The notes: generated by a model from the letters alone, not told the origin. Positions 8,583-17,994 are shown, counted from the first letter of the stretch. The stretch: 64,000 nucleotides of DNA from Mesobacillus jeotgali (GCF_031759225.1 NZ_CP134494.1:1672501-1736500); one strand, 5' to 3'. Translations and numbers: made by a program.

Positions 8583-10175
8583 ATGAAAGAAACCGTTCAA
8601 AAGTATATACATACAATGAAGGATTTCTGGCAAGGGCGTACCAGAAAACAGAAAATCAGTTTTGGTGCGTCTATTTTCTTTGTTTTGACAGTTGCCATCC
8701 TTACAGCCTTTTTAACATCGAGGACATCCCTTGTGCCGCTTTACAGCAATCTATCACCTGCCGAAACAGGGAGTATCAAAGAGAGTCTGGATGCCAGGGG
8801 CATAAAATCTGAGATCTCCGATGGGGGCAAAACAATCCTTGTTCCAGAAGAACTGGTTGATAGCTTGAAAGTAGAACTGGCAGCCGAGGGGATCCCAAAG
8901 TCAGGGAGTATTGATTATTCTTTTTTTAGTCAAAATGCGGGCATGGGCATGACAGATAATGAGTTCCTTGTTCTGAAACTAGAAGCGATGCAGTCGGAAT
9001 TAGCAAATCTAATGAAAGGCATCGACGGGGTTAATGATGCCAATGTCATGATCAACCTGCCTGAAAAGGGCATTTTTGTTAGTGACAATCAGCAGCCAGC
9101 ATCGGCTTCCATCGTACTTAATACAAGTCCGGGATATCAATTTAAAGAAGAACAGATTACCGCGCTTTACCACCTGGTATCAAAAAGCGTCCCGAACCTT
9201 CCTACAGATAATATCGTCATCATGAATCAATTTTTTGAGTACTTTGATTTAAAAAATGAAAAAAATTCCAGCGGTGCCTCTTTCGCTTCGCAGCATCAGA
9301 TTAAACAAGAGATTGAAAGAGATGTTCAAAGGCAAGTACAAAATATGCTTGGCACCCTTATGGGCCATGATAAGGTAGTTGTTTCAGTAACCGCCGATGT
9401 TGACTTTACCCAGGAAAACAGGGAAGAAAACATCGTTGAGCCTGTTGATCAGGAAAATATGGAAGGAATCGCAATCAGCGCGCAGCGAATTACTGAAACA
9501 TTCACAGGAAACGCCGATCAGGCCGGAGGGATTCCTGAAGGAGGAAATCCGGGAGAGACGACCGGATCGCAATACCTGGAAGGTGCAAATGGGAATGGCG
9601 ATTATGAAAGAGTCGAAGAAACGATTAACAATGAGGTAAGCAGAATCCGCAAGGAAATTACCGAAAGCCCGTACAAGGTGCGCGACCTCGGAATCCAGGT
9701 GATGGTAGAACCTCCGACACCGGATGACGAAAATTCGCTCCCTCAAGAAAGGGTAGAAGACATTACAAGAATCCTGAGTACGATCGTCAGGACAACAATT
9801 GATAAGGATGCTCTTGGGACTGAGCTGACCGATGAGTTAATAGAGGATAAGGTCGTTGTATCAGTACAGCCATTCAATGGAAAGGTCACATTTGAAAACC
9901 AGGTTGAGGAAAAGTTGCCATGGTGGGTGTACCTTGTTGGCGGATTATTGCTCGCTGCTATTATCGTCCTGCTGCTTCTGTTCATGAGATCCAGGAAGAA
10001 TGTTGTGGAAGAAGAATATGTAATGGAAGAAAAATATGAGCAAGTTCGTGTTCCTGATGTGAATAAGGAATTCGAGACAGAAGGCACGATGAAGAAAAAA
10101 CAGCTGGAAAAAATGGCGAAAGAAAAGCCAGAGGATTTCGCGAAATTATTGCGAACATGGATATCTGAAGATTAG
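8583..10175 (+). CDS. fliF: Flagellar MS-ring protein FliF
   Basis: Forms the membrane-embedded MS ring on which the motor and export apparatus assemble; 530 residues. Transmembrane segments lie near residues 25-45 (ASIFFVLTVAILTAFL) and 440-462 (VYLVGGLLLAAIIVLLLL). They enclose the extracytoplasmic ring-building motifs: the YscJ/FliF domain with LYSNLSPAETGSIKESLD, and the second domain. The cytoplasmic C-terminal tail that binds FliG (about 485-530) ends LLRTWISED. ATG 8583 is preceded by a G-rich site (GGGGG) that is weaker than the usual AGGAGG in this operon. fliG follows after 12 bp. Confidence 0.98.
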   Translation: MKETVQKYIHTMKDFWQGRTRKQKISFGASIFFVLTVAILTAFLTSRTSLVPLYSNLSPAETGSIKESLDARGIKSEISDGGKTILVPEELVDSLKVELAAEGIPKSGSIDYSFFSQNAGMGMTDNEFLVLKLEAMQSELANLMKGIDGVNDANVMINLPEKGIFVSDNQQPASASIVLNTSPGYQFKEEQITALYHLVSKSVPNLPTDNIVIMNQFFEYFDLKNEKNSSGASFASQHQIKQEIERDVQRQVQNMLGTLMGHDKVVVSVTADVDFTQENREENIVEPVDQENMEGIAISAQRITETFTGNADQAGGIPEGGNPGETTGSQYLEGANGNGDYERVEETINNEVSRIRKEITESPYKVRDLGIQVMVEPPTPDDENSLPQERVEDITRILSTIVRTTIDKDALGTELTDELIEDKVVVSVQPFNGKVTFENQVEEKLPWWVYLVGGLLLAAIIVLLLLFMRSRKNVVEEEYVMEEKYEQVRVPDVNKEFETEGTMKKKQLEKMAKEKPEDFAKLLRTWISED

Positions 10176-10187
10176 GGAGGAGGCTCA

Positions 10188-11204
10188 ATGGTGAGGAAAG
10201 ACCAAAAAGAATTAACAGGCAAACAGAAAGCTGCAATCCTCCTGATCTCACTTGGACCAGATGTTTCTGCTTCGGTTTATAAGCATTTAAGTGAAGAAGA
10301 AATCGAGAAACTTACACTTGAAATCTCTGGTGTGAAGAAGGTTGACTCGATGGCTAAGGAAGAAATTCTCGAAGAGTTCCACAGTATTGCTTTAGCGCAG
10401 GATTATATCACGCAAGGTGGAATCGGTTACGCGAAAACCGTTTTGGAAAAAGCTCTGGGAACCGACCAGGCAGCCGTAATCATTAATAGATTGACCTCAT
10501 CGCTGCAAGTAAGGCCGTTTGATTTTGCACGAAAAGCGGATGCAGGACAAATACTCAATTTCATTCAAAACGAGCATCCGCAAACGATTGCCCTTATACT
10601 TTCTTATTTAGACTCGGCTCAAGCCGGCCAGATTTTATCTGAACTGCCGCAGGAAGTCCAGGCGGATATTGCCCGTCGTATTGCGGTGATGGACAGTACG
10701 TCACCCGAAATAATCAATGAGGTGGAACAGATTCTTGAAAGGAAGCTTTCGGCCACTGTTACACAAGACTATACACAAACCGGAGGCATTGAGGCTGTTG
10801 TTGATGTTTTGAACGGGGTAGACCGGGCAACAGAGCGCACAATTCTCGATGCACTGGAAATCCAGGACCCAGAACTCGCCGAGGAAATCAAAAAGCGGAT
10901 GTTCGTGTTCGAAGATATCGTTACACTGGATAATCGAGCAATTCAGCGCGTGATCAGAGATTGTGAAAACGAAGATCTCATGCTTGCTCTTAAAGTATCA
11001 AGTGATGAAGTGAAAGAGATTGTCTTCAAGAATATGTCTAAGCGCATGGTAGAAACCTTCCAGGATGAAATGGAATTCATGGGTCCTGTAAGGCTGCGGG
11101 ATGTTGAAGAAGCACAGTCCAGGATTGTCGCGATCATCAGACGTCTGGAAGAAGCTGGTGAAATCGTCATCGCCCGTGGCGGAGGAGATGATATCATTGT
11201 CTAG
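10188..11204 (+). CDS. fliG: Flagellar motor switch protein FliG
   Basis: C-ring component that binds FliF and transmits torque from the stators; 338 residues, the B. subtilis length. The N-terminal domain includes KQKAAILLISLGPDVSASVY. The middle domain has the EHPQTIALILSYL motif (EHPQ), and the C-terminal torque helix region holds charged residues around IKKRMFVFEDIV and RAIQRVIRDCE. It ends in GGGDDIIV, the conserved Bacillus C-terminus. GGGAGGAGG precedes ATG 10188. The 3' end overlaps fliH by 17 bp. Confidence 0.98.
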   Translation: MVRKDQKELTGKQKAAILLISLGPDVSASVYKHLSEEEIEKLTLEISGVKKVDSMAKEEILEEFHSIALAQDYITQGGIGYAKTVLEKALGTDQAAVIINRLTSSLQVRPFDFARKADAGQILNFIQNEHPQTIALILSYLDSAQAGQILSELPQEVQADIARRIAVMDSTSPEIINEVEQILERKLSATVTQDYTQTGGIEAVVDVLNGVDRATERTILDALEIQDPELAEEIKKRMFVFEDIVTLDNRAIQRVIRDCENEDLMLALKVSSDEVKEIVFKNMSKRMVETFQDEMEFMGPVRLRDVEEAQSRIVAIIRRLEEAGEIVIARGGGDDIIV

Positions 11205-11958
11205 GCTTATCAAATCTCAATACACGAGTACAGTGTCTGCAGAAAAAAAGGTTATTTCCATACGAATACTGGAAGCAACGAACCAACAAGATGTTCCACA
11301 GGTCTTCACTCATACAGAAGATGAGAGAAGGAGAATCCTTGATAACGCTTCAGCAGAAGCAAATCGCATTGTCTCCAGGGCTAAGGAAGAAGCAGAGCAG
11401 ATCCGGCAGCAGATTCATCAGGAAAAGCTGGAATGGGAGCAGCAAAGATCTCTATTAGCCGAGGAATCAAGGCAAATTGGATTTGAGCAAGGCTATCAAG
11501 AAGGCCAAAACCAAGGTTACGCAGAATACCGTCAATCAATCATGTTTGCTCAGGAAACGGTGGATGCAGCAAAACGGGATTACCAAAATCATATAGACTC
11601 ATCCGAAAAGGTCGTTCTTGATCTTGGAGTGAAAATTGCTGGAAAAATACTTGGTGAGAAACTGGCTGCAGATGAAGGTTTTCTTCCGCTTGTGAAACGA
11701 GCCTTGAAAAACTCGAGAGATGATAAGGATATCCAGCTGCATGTACATCCAAAACATTACCAGGAATTGATTGCTCATAAAGAAGAACTGATTGCCATCT
11801 TCCCAAAGGATATTGATTTTTATATCTACCCGGATGATGATCTGGTGGAGACAGCTTGTATCATCGAATCGGAAAATGGCAGGATTGACGCAAGTGTAGA
11901 CAGCCAATTGGAAGAAATCAAAATTAAGCTGTTTGAATTGCTGGAGAGTGAACAATAG
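11188..11958 (+). CDS. fliH: Flagellar export ATPase regulator FliH
   Basis: Peripheral stalk-like protein that binds FliI and links the ATPase to the export gate and C ring; about 256 residues. ATG 11188 is chosen as the first start inside the end of fliG. TTG 11197, 9 bp after GGAGGAG, is an equally possible start because the ATG is only 2 bp from GGAGG. Residues 40-110 are Glu/Gln-rich and likely coiled-coil. The C-terminal half (KVVLDLGVKIAGKILGEKL and IHPHDL-like residues) belongs to the FliH/YscL family. The tail is acidic. It overlaps fliI by one base. Confidence 0.93.
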   Translation: MISLSRLIKSQYTSTVSAEKKVISIRILEATNQQDVPQVFTHTEDERRRILDNASAEANRIVSRAKEEAEQIRQQIHQEKLEWEQQRSLLAEESRQIGFEQGYQEGQNQGYAEYRQSIMFAQETVDAAKRDYQNHIDSSEKVVLDLGVKIAGKILGEKLAADEGFLPLVKRALKNSRDDKDIQLHVHPKHYQELIAHKEELIAIFPKDIDFYIYPDDDLVETACIIESENGRIDASVDSQLEEIKIKLFELLESEQ

Positions 11959-13271
11959 TGAAGGCCAAGGATCTAATGGAGCATGTCGATTTTTTGGATA
12001 GTTTTAAACGTTACGGACGTGTTAAAAGAGTTGTTGGCTTGATGATTGAATCCCAGGGTCCTGAAAGTTCAATAGGTGATGTTTGCTTCATTCATGTAGG
12101 AACCAAGAAAAAACGCAAAATCCAGGCGGAGGTTGTCGGGTTTAAAGATGAAAGTGTCATCTTGATGCCGTATACATCTATCCATGATATATCACCAGGC
12201 AGTCTCGTAGAAACGACAATGAAACCGCTCGAAATCAAGGCGGGACCTGGTCTGATCGGGAAAGTCGTTGATTCTCTGGGAGTTCCGCTCGACCAAACCA
12301 GTTTGCCGAAAGGACTGGCAGCCGTTCCCACTGAACAAGATCCTCCCAACCCTTTGAGCAGACCGCCAATCTCGGAACCAATCGAAGTTGGAGTAAGGAT
12401 GATTGACAGCCTGCTCACAGTTGGCAGCGGCCAGCGTGTTGGGATCTTTGCTGGAAGTGGTGTAGGGAAAAGTACGTTATTGGGAATGATTGCCCGAAAT
12501 ACAAAAGCAGACCTGAATGTTATTGGGCTGATTGGTGAACGCGGCAGGGAAGTCAGGGAATTCATTGAACGTGACCTAGGGCCGGAAGGGTTGAAGCGCT
12601 CAATTGTGGTTGTCGCAACTTCTGACCAGCCTGCACTGATGCGAATAAAAGGTGCCTACACAGCAACAGCCATCGCAGAGTATTTTCGCGACAAAGGGTT
12701 GAACGTCATGTTGATGATGGATTCTGTTACACGGGTAGCCATGGCGCAGCGTGAAGTAGGGCTGGCAGTTGGTGAGCCTCCTACCACAAAAGGCTACACT
12801 CCTTCCGTATTCGCCATTCTTTCAAGGCTTCTCGAGAGGACAGGGACAAATGAATTTGGTTCGATAACAGGGTTTTACACCGTGCTGGTGGATGGTGATG
12901 ACATGAATGAACCAATTGCCGACACGGTGCGGGGAATCCTGGATGGACACTTTGTATTGGACAGGGATTTAGCGAATAAGGGCCAATACCCAGCAGTGAA
13001 CGTTTTAAAAAGCATTAGCAGAATCATGAACAATATCGTTTCGGATGAACATGTGAAAGCAGCAGAAAGATTGAGGGAATTATTAAGCACCTATATCAAT
13101 GCCGAGGACCTAATCAATATCGGTGCATATAAAAAAGGAACATCTGCCGAAATAGATGAAGCGATTATGAGATACCCTCAGATACTGAATTTTTTAAAAC
13201 AAGGGACCAATGAAAGAGTTTCAATCAATGAAAGTGTCCAGGCTTTATTGCAGTTAGTAAGGAAAGGTTGA
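11958..13271 (+). CDS. fliI: Flagellum-specific export ATPase FliI
   Basis: Hexameric F1-beta-like ATPase that energises substrate unloading at the export gate; 437 residues. Walker A is AGSGVGKSTLLG. The family signature continues with GLIGERGREVREFI, Walker B-like LNVMLMMDSVTR and the PPTTKGYTPSVFA segment. The GTG start at 11958 overlaps the fliH stop codon by one base. fliJ starts 7 bp after the stop. Cytoplasmic. Confidence 0.97.
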   Translation: MKAKDLMEHVDFLDSFKRYGRVKRVVGLMIESQGPESSIGDVCFIHVGTKKKRKIQAEVVGFKDESVILMPYTSIHDISPGSLVETTMKPLEIKAGPGLIGKVVDSLGVPLDQTSLPKGLAAVPTEQDPPNPLSRPPISEPIEVGVRMIDSLLTVGSGQRVGIFAGSGVGKSTLLGMIARNTKADLNVIGLIGERGREVREFIERDLGPEGLKRSIVVVATSDQPALMRIKGAYTATAIAEYFRDKGLNVMLMMDSVTRVAMAQREVGLAVGEPPTTKGYTPSVFAILSRLLERTGTNEFGSITGFYTVLVDGDDMNEPIADTVRGILDGHFVLDRDLANKGQYPAVNVLKSISRIMNNIVSDEHVKAAERLRELLSTYINAEDLINIGAYKKGTSAEIDEAIMRYPQILNFLKQGTNERVSINESVQALLQLVRKG

Positions 13272-13278
13272 TGGTTCA

Positions 13279-13725
13279 ATGCGTTATCAATATAAGTTTG
13301 ATAAAATCCTTTCTCTCAAGACAAGGGAAGTGGATGAAGCTCAAGTCGTTTACCAGGATTCAGTCAAAAAATTCGAAGAAGCTGCTGACAGGCTCTATCA
13401 TCTCCTTAAGAAAAAAGAAGATCTTGAGAGTTTCCAATCAGACCGGCTACTGGATGGTTTGCCAGTCCAGGAAATACGACACCATCAACAGTTTATCGGA
13501 AATCTTGAAAAATCAATTGATCACTATCAAAAAGTCGTGATGAACGCGAGAAATATCATGAATTTTCAACAAGTGAAGCTGATGGAAAAAAATCAGGAAG
13601 TAAAGAAGTACGAAAAAATCAAAGAGAAAGACCATCTTCAATTTCTTGCAGCTGAAAAATATGCAGAAAACATGATGATGGACGAAGTCTCGATTCAGCA
13701 ATACATGAACCGGGAAATTAGGTGA
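13279..13725 (+). CDS. fliJ: Flagellar export protein FliJ
   Basis: Small, highly charged coiled-coil protein acting as the central stalk of the FliI ring and a chaperone escort; 148 residues. It starts MRYQYKFDKILSLKTREVDEA, the typical FliJ N-terminus, and continues as Lys/Glu-rich helices throughout. ATG 13279 lies 11 bp after AAAGG, a somewhat long spacing. Sequence conservation in this family is low, so position between fliI and motE adds to the call. Confidence 0.93.
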   Translation: MRYQYKFDKILSLKTREVDEAQVVYQDSVKKFEEAADRLYHLLKKKEDLESFQSDRLLDGLPVQEIRHHQQFIGNLEKSIDHYQKVVMNARNIMNFQQVKLMEKNQEVKKYEKIKEKDHLQFLAAEKYAENMMMDEVSIQQYMNREIR

Positions 13726-13729
13726 TGAA

Positions 13730-14329
13730 ATGGCACAGAATGTGGAGGAAAAGGAAAGTCAGGAAGACAATAAGTTCCATGCGTTTTTAATGGTGGTGGC
13801 TATACCAAGCCTGTTTGCGGTCGTAATTGCACTGGTTGCTCTTTCGATCCTGGGAATCAATATTTTTGAAACAGCCAAAGACATAGGAGGCAAGTTGCCT
13901 TTCATCTCTCAGTACGTGAAGGAAGAAAACCAGCCATCTACCGAGGAATTCGAAAGGAATATCATCAGTCTTGAAGCGGAAATTAAAGACCGGGAAGCAA
14001 AAATGGACCAACTGCAGTCGAAAATCGACAGCAAGGATACACAGTTAAAACGAATGGAACTGGAAAAAGCACAGCTGCAAGCACAAATCGAGGAATTGAC
14101 AGCAATCCAGGAAGAAAATAAGCGAGCCTTCCGGGAGATCGTCAAAACCTATGAAACAATGTCAGCTAAAAGCGCTGCGCCGATCATTTCCAATATGGAA
14201 ACGGGAGAAGCGGTAAAGATTCTGACCAATATCAAGCCAGAATCACTTGCTGCCATCATGGAAAAGCTCCCGGCCGAAGAAGCGGCGAAGTATACAGAAT
14301 TATTGACAAACGAAACGAGCGGAAACTAG
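13730..14329 (+). CDS. ylxF: MotE/YlxF family membrane protein
   Basis: 199 residues with one N-terminal transmembrane segment (about 19-43, AIPSLFAVVIALVALSILGI), a coiled coil (about 60-125) and a C-terminal MgtE-N-like helical domain (METGEAVKILTNIKPESLAAIMEKLP). In proteobacteria MotE chaperones the stator protein MotC. In Bacillus the YlxF role is not well defined. It starts 4 bp after fliJ, with AGGTGA before ATG 13730. The assignment to the family is firm; the function is inferred. Confidence 0.88.
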   Translation: MAQNVEEKESQEDNKFHAFLMVVAIPSLFAVVIALVALSILGINIFETAKDIGGKLPFISQYVKEENQPSTEEFERNIISLEAEIKDREAKMDQLQSKIDSKDTQLKRMELEKAQLQAQIEELTAIQEENKRAFREIVKTYETMSAKSAAPIISNMETGEAVKILTNIKPESLAAIMEKLPAEEAAKYTELLTNETSGN

Positions 14330-14358
14330 TTGTACTGGACTTGGGAGGAGGTGAGAAA

Positions 14359-15588
14359 ATGCAAATAGGAGCACTTGGATCTGTTAATGCCCTCACGTTG
14401 GGAAACCAGAAAACAGTCCAAAAGGCAGGAGCTGAAGGAGGCTTTGCCGGATTTATGTCGACAGCTTTATCTGGTAAAACACATCAAGCCGCTGCAGAGG
14501 AAACTGGTAAAGCTGGAGAAAAGCTAGAGGCTCTTAGTGCGCTTGCAGAAATGATTAACGTAACGGATCTCGCAGAAATGGAAGATGGAATGAAGCTTTT
14601 GGATTCATTGACTTCGGAATCTGGGAATCTATTAAGTAAGGCGCTATCACACTTAGGGATTAATGAAGAAGATCTTAGGCTTTTTATCCAAAAGTGGTCC
14701 ACTAATGAAGAAGGATTGAACATTGCCTCTGACGATGAGCTGCTGTCATCTTTAGCGCTTATTCTATCAGGGATTGCCAATAAGTCTGGAGATGAATTAT
14801 TGGGGAAGTTAGACAAAAGTGATGTACAAGCCTTAAAGGCATTAAAGCTAATTGAATTAATGAGCAGATATGCTGATGGCCAGGTATCAACAACCTCTGA
14901 TTCTTTAAAGGAATCGCTGAAAAACCTTGGTGAATCACTAAAGGGCCTTTTGGAAACAAATCATAACAATGCCCATGCAGATTATTTACAAAAACGTTTT
15001 ACCCAGTTAGCAAGGGAACTAAACCTTGTTACGAAACAAACGTTTACTGAAGTTGCTAGTTTCGTAGACCAAAACTCTGGTTTAAAGACGGACGGGCCAG
15101 CAGCTACACTTGGTTTCCTGCCACAAATGACAAGGGTAGAGCAGCTGGTATTAACGATGAGCAGCCCGGAAAGGCCAGTTTCAGCAGAACAGCTCATGAA
15201 GCAATTTGAGTCGATTCTGGCTAAATCGCAATTCATGAACAATGGGGGAACACAAAAATTATTCATCAAATTATTCCCTGAGCATCTGGGCAGCATCCGC
15301 ATCGAGATTTTGCAGAGGGACCAAAGTATGATGGCGAGAATTATTACTTCAACTGGTACGGCGAAAGAAACGCTTGAAGCACAAATCAATGGACTGAAGC
15401 AGGCATTTGCAGCGCAGAACCTTTCCGTGGATAAGATTGAGGTGACTCAGCAGCAGCAGGAACGATTCCTGAGTAAGGATTCGGAGCAGCAGCAGAGACA
15501 GCCAGACAGAGGTCAGCAAGAAAAGAAAGATGAAAAGAGGGACTTTAATCTCTCCTTTGAAGAAGCACTGTTAAATACTGAAGTTTAG
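14359..15588 (+). CDS. fliK: Flagellar hook-length control protein FliK
   Basis: Exported ruler that ends hook growth and switches the export gate to filament substrates; 409 residues. ATG 14359 is chosen because GGAGGTG (14347-14353) precedes it by 5 bp; the upstream TTG at 14341 lies before that site. The N-terminal two thirds are variable and polar. The C-terminal Flg_hook domain is recognisable in LFIKLFPEHLGSIRIEIL and ITSTGTAKETLEAQINGLKQ, about residues 295-370. A Gln-rich tail follows. Confidence 0.93.
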   Translation: MQIGALGSVNALTLGNQKTVQKAGAEGGFAGFMSTALSGKTHQAAAEETGKAGEKLEALSALAEMINVTDLAEMEDGMKLLDSLTSESGNLLSKALSHLGINEEDLRLFIQKWSTNEEGLNIASDDELLSSLALILSGIANKSGDELLGKLDKSDVQALKALKLIELMSRYADGQVSTTSDSLKESLKNLGESLKGLLETNHNNAHADYLQKRFTQLARELNLVTKQTFTEVASFVDQNSGLKTDGPAATLGFLPQMTRVEQLVLTMSSPERPVSAEQLMKQFESILAKSQFMNNGGTQKLFIKLFPEHLGSIRIEILQRDQSMMARIITSTGTAKETLEAQINGLKQAFAAQNLSVDKIEVTQQQQERFLSKDSEQQQRQPDRGQQEKKDEKRDFNLSFEEALLNTEV

Positions 15589-15598
15589 GAGATAGACA

Positions 15599-16228
15599 AT
15601 GGTGAATACGATTAATTCTACTTATTTGCTGTCCAATCTTCAAAAGGACAGGAAAGCTGGTTCGGATATTCTTGGGAAAGATGACTTTTTAAAAATCCTG
15701 ATGACCCAGCTGCAGAACCAGGATCCTATGAACCCGATGCAGGATAAAGATTTTATTGCTCAAATGGCGACATTTTCAACTCTAGAGCAAATCACGAATA
15801 TGGGTAAGTCAATCGACAGATTTGTGCAGGCTGAACAGCAGAATAAAATGATATCCTACAGCCAGTTCGTGGGCAAGGATGTTACCTGGCACAAGATAGA
15901 GAGTGCCAATGGTGAGGAAACCGTAAAACAGGGGAATGGAAAAGTAGCTTCTGTCCAGTTCAAGGAAGATACTGTTTCATTTGTACTAGAAGACGGCACG
16001 ACCCTGGAACCGGCGAATATTTCCCAGATCAATGAATTATCAAGTGAGAATCACATGCTGCAGGCGAGTATGTTGATAGGAAAGGCTGTTACTTATCTAG
16101 ATGGAAATCAGCAAGAGAAATCAGCAAATGTCCTTTCAGTTTCCTTTAAGAACGGGAAAACATCCTATTTGCTGGATGATGAAAATGGCACAAGCATCAT
16201 TTCTTCACAGATAACCAAAATTCAATAA
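15599..16228 (+). CDS. flgD: Flagellar hook assembly (cap) protein FlgD
   Basis: Scaffold at the tip of the growing hook; 209 residues. The N-terminal signature DDFLKILMTQLQNQDPMNPM is clear, followed by FIAQMATFSTLEQI. From about residue 85 there is an extra two-part beta-rich region with repeated pattern (SQFVGKDVTW and SMLIGKAVTYL). The B. subtilis protein is, from memory, only about 140 residues and lacks most of this. AGGAG lies 7 bp before ATG 15599. Confidence 0.95.
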   Translation: MVNTINSTYLLSNLQKDRKAGSDILGKDDFLKILMTQLQNQDPMNPMQDKDFIAQMATFSTLEQITNMGKSIDRFVQAEQQNKMISYSQFVGKDVTWHKIESANGEETVKQGNGKVASVQFKEDTVSFVLEDGTTLEPANISQINELSSENHMLQASMLIGKAVTYLDGNQQEKSANVLSVSFKNGKTSYLLDDENGTSIISSQITKIQ

Positions 16229-16245
16229 CACAAGGAAGTGATGTA

Positions 16246-16635
16246 ATGGATAAAACGAATTTTCGTCCAATTCATTCACTGCCTGTTAACAGGAATCACC
16301 CAAAACCTGTAAAAGCCAATCCGTTAACACAAACACCTTTTTCCATTCAATTGCAGAGTGCAATTCAATCAAAGAATGGACTTACGATAAGCAAGCATGC
16401 AACTGAACGGATGGAGCAACGGGGAATCAATATATCCCAGGACCGCTGGAACAGGATTGAGGAAAAAGTTAGTCAGGCGAAGGCCAAGGGCGTGAGTGAT
16501 TCGCTTGTACTGCTGAAAGACGCAGCGTTGATTGTCAGTGCTAAAAATAACACGGTCATCACAGCGATGGGCAGGCAGGAAGCAGCGGAACAAATATTCA
16601 CCAATATCAATGGAACTATTGTAATGGAAAACTAA
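16246..16635 (+). CDS. Flagellar operon protein of the TIGR02530 type
   Basis: 129 residues. The segment ISKHATERMEQRGINISQD and the C-terminal ALIVSAKNNTVITAMGRQ are the hallmarks of the small 'flagellar operon protein' family found between flgD and flgE in many Bacilli and Clostridia. Its biochemical role is unknown to me. The polar, Pro/Gln-containing N-terminus (about 1-45) looks disordered. GGAAGTGATG-type spacing puts a ribosome binding site before ATG 16246. I do not recall this gene in the B. subtilis operon. Confidence 0.85.
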   Translation: MDKTNFRPIHSLPVNRNHPKPVKANPLTQTPFSIQLQSAIQSKNGLTISKHATERMEQRGINISQDRWNRIEEKVSQAKAKGVSDSLVLLKDAALIVSAKNNTVITAMGRQEAAEQIFTNINGTIVMEN

Positions 16636-16666
16636 AAATGAATAGGCTGGACCTTTACGGAGGCCT

Positions 16667-16692
16667 GGGCTGTGGACTGATTGAAGCAGCCC
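16667..16692 (+). other. Hairpin upstream of flgE
   Basis: GGGCTG (16667-16672) and CAGCCC (16687-16692), extendable by a G-U pair, form a stem with a 14-nt loop. It lies 24 bp before flgE, outside the ribosome binding site. No T-run follows. Confidence 0.5.
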
Positions 16693-16716
16693 CTAAATCG
16701 AAAGGAGTTATAAGAA

Positions 16717-17940
16717 ATGCTTCGTTCAATGTACTCAGGAATCAGCGGAATGAAAAACTTCCAAACAAAACTTGATGTAATCGGCAACAATATTGCCAAT
16801 GTAAATACCTACGGTTTCAAAAAGGGCCGTGTTACTTTTAAAGACACAATGAACCAAACGATTTCCGGCGCAAGTGCTGCTACGGAGAATAAGGGCGGAA
16901 AAAACCCAATGCAGGTTGGGCTCGGTTCCACGATTGCCAGCATCGACTTGATCGATACACAATCCAGCTTGCAGACAACAGGGCGCGCACTCGACCTCGC
17001 GATCTCAGGTGATGGCTATTTCGTTGTAAAACAAGGCCAATCCCAAATGTACACACGTGCCGGAAACTTCTATTTGGATGATAACGGAACACTCGTTACT
17101 GGTGAGGGCTTGAAGGTGCAATCCTATAATGAAATTGGTCAGTTGGAAGATATCACTGTCAATGTAAATGCTTTGTTGCCTGCTAAACAGACGACTGAGC
17201 TTGTGATGAAGGGTAACCTTCCGAAGGATGCTAAGGGTAATTCTGAATTGCTTCAGCAAATCAAGGTTGTGGATGATCAAGGCATTGAGCACGTAATTGA
17301 TTTGAAAATCTCGCCTGTTAACGCATCTCAAGGATCCTGGAATCTATCTTTTATAGATAGGTCAATCACTGTGGACCCTGATAATCCAAATGCCAATGTT
17401 GTTGAACAAACTATCACTATTCCAGATTATGATCCTGCCAATCCACCTGCAGATTTGCCACTGACCCTAAAGGTTAATGACGGGAATAATGGAGTCAGAA
17501 ACCTGACTGTACAAATGCCAGTCAAGGATTTGACAAAAGAAGGCGGCAGCATGGACGCTAACGCTTACCCTGACGGCAACACCCAGGGCGCACTTGAAAG
17601 CTTCAACATTGGCTCTACTGGTGAAATTAATGGTGTTTTCTCAAATGGTCTGGTTTTGACACTTGGTCAATTGGCACTTGCTAAATTCAGCAATCCATCA
17701 GGACTTTCCAAAGTAGGAAATAACACATTCCAGGAATCGGTTAACTCAGGAACGGCCAATATCAATGTTGCTGGTGAAGGAAGAGGATCCATTGCGGCTG
17801 GAGCGCTTGAAATGTCCAATGTAGACCTTTCTGAGGAATTTACTGAAATGATTACGGCTCAGCGTGGTTTCCAGGCAAACACAAGAATCATTACAACATC
17901 TGATGAAATCCTCCAGGAGCTCGTAAACTTAAAACGATAG
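16717..17940 (+). CDS. flgE: Flagellar hook protein FlgE
   Basis: Main structural subunit of the hook; 407 residues. The N-terminal axial motif (GNNIANVNTYGFKKGRVTF) and the C-terminal helix (TAQRGFQANTRIITTSDEIL) pack in the hook core. The middle holds the surface D1/D2 domains. From memory the B. subtilis hook protein in this position is about 264 residues, so this one carries an additional surface domain. The segment GRALDLAISGDGYFVV is conserved across FlgE/F/G. AAAGGAG precedes ATG 16717. Hairpins flank the gene on both sides. Confidence 0.95.
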   Translation: MLRSMYSGISGMKNFQTKLDVIGNNIANVNTYGFKKGRVTFKDTMNQTISGASAATENKGGKNPMQVGLGSTIASIDLIDTQSSLQTTGRALDLAISGDGYFVVKQGQSQMYTRAGNFYLDDNGTLVTGEGLKVQSYNEIGQLEDITVNVNALLPAKQTTELVMKGNLPKDAKGNSELLQQIKVVDDQGIEHVIDLKISPVNASQGSWNLSFIDRSITVDPDNPNANVVEQTITIPDYDPANPPADLPLTLKVNDGNNGVRNLTVQMPVKDLTKEGGSMDANAYPDGNTQGALESFNIGSTGEINGVFSNGLVLTLGQLALAKFSNPSGLSKVGNNTFQESVNSGTANINVAGEGRGSIAAGALEMSNVDLSEEFTEMITAQRGFQANTRIITTSDEILQELVNLKR

Positions 17941-17953
17941 ACTAGGAGAGGAG

Positions 17954-17985
17954 CAGGGCTAATAGGGTCATCCTTTTAGCCCCTG
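17954..17985 (+). other. Hairpin between flgE and swrD
   Basis: CAGGGCTAA (17954-17962) pairs with TTAGCCCCTG (17976-17985) with one bulged C and a 13-nt loop. No T-run follows. It sits 10 bp before the GTG of swrD, which lacks a strong ribosome binding site, so the structure could influence swrD translation or mark the 3' end of a processed flgE transcript. Confidence 0.6.
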
Positions 17986-17994
17986 TGAATTAAT

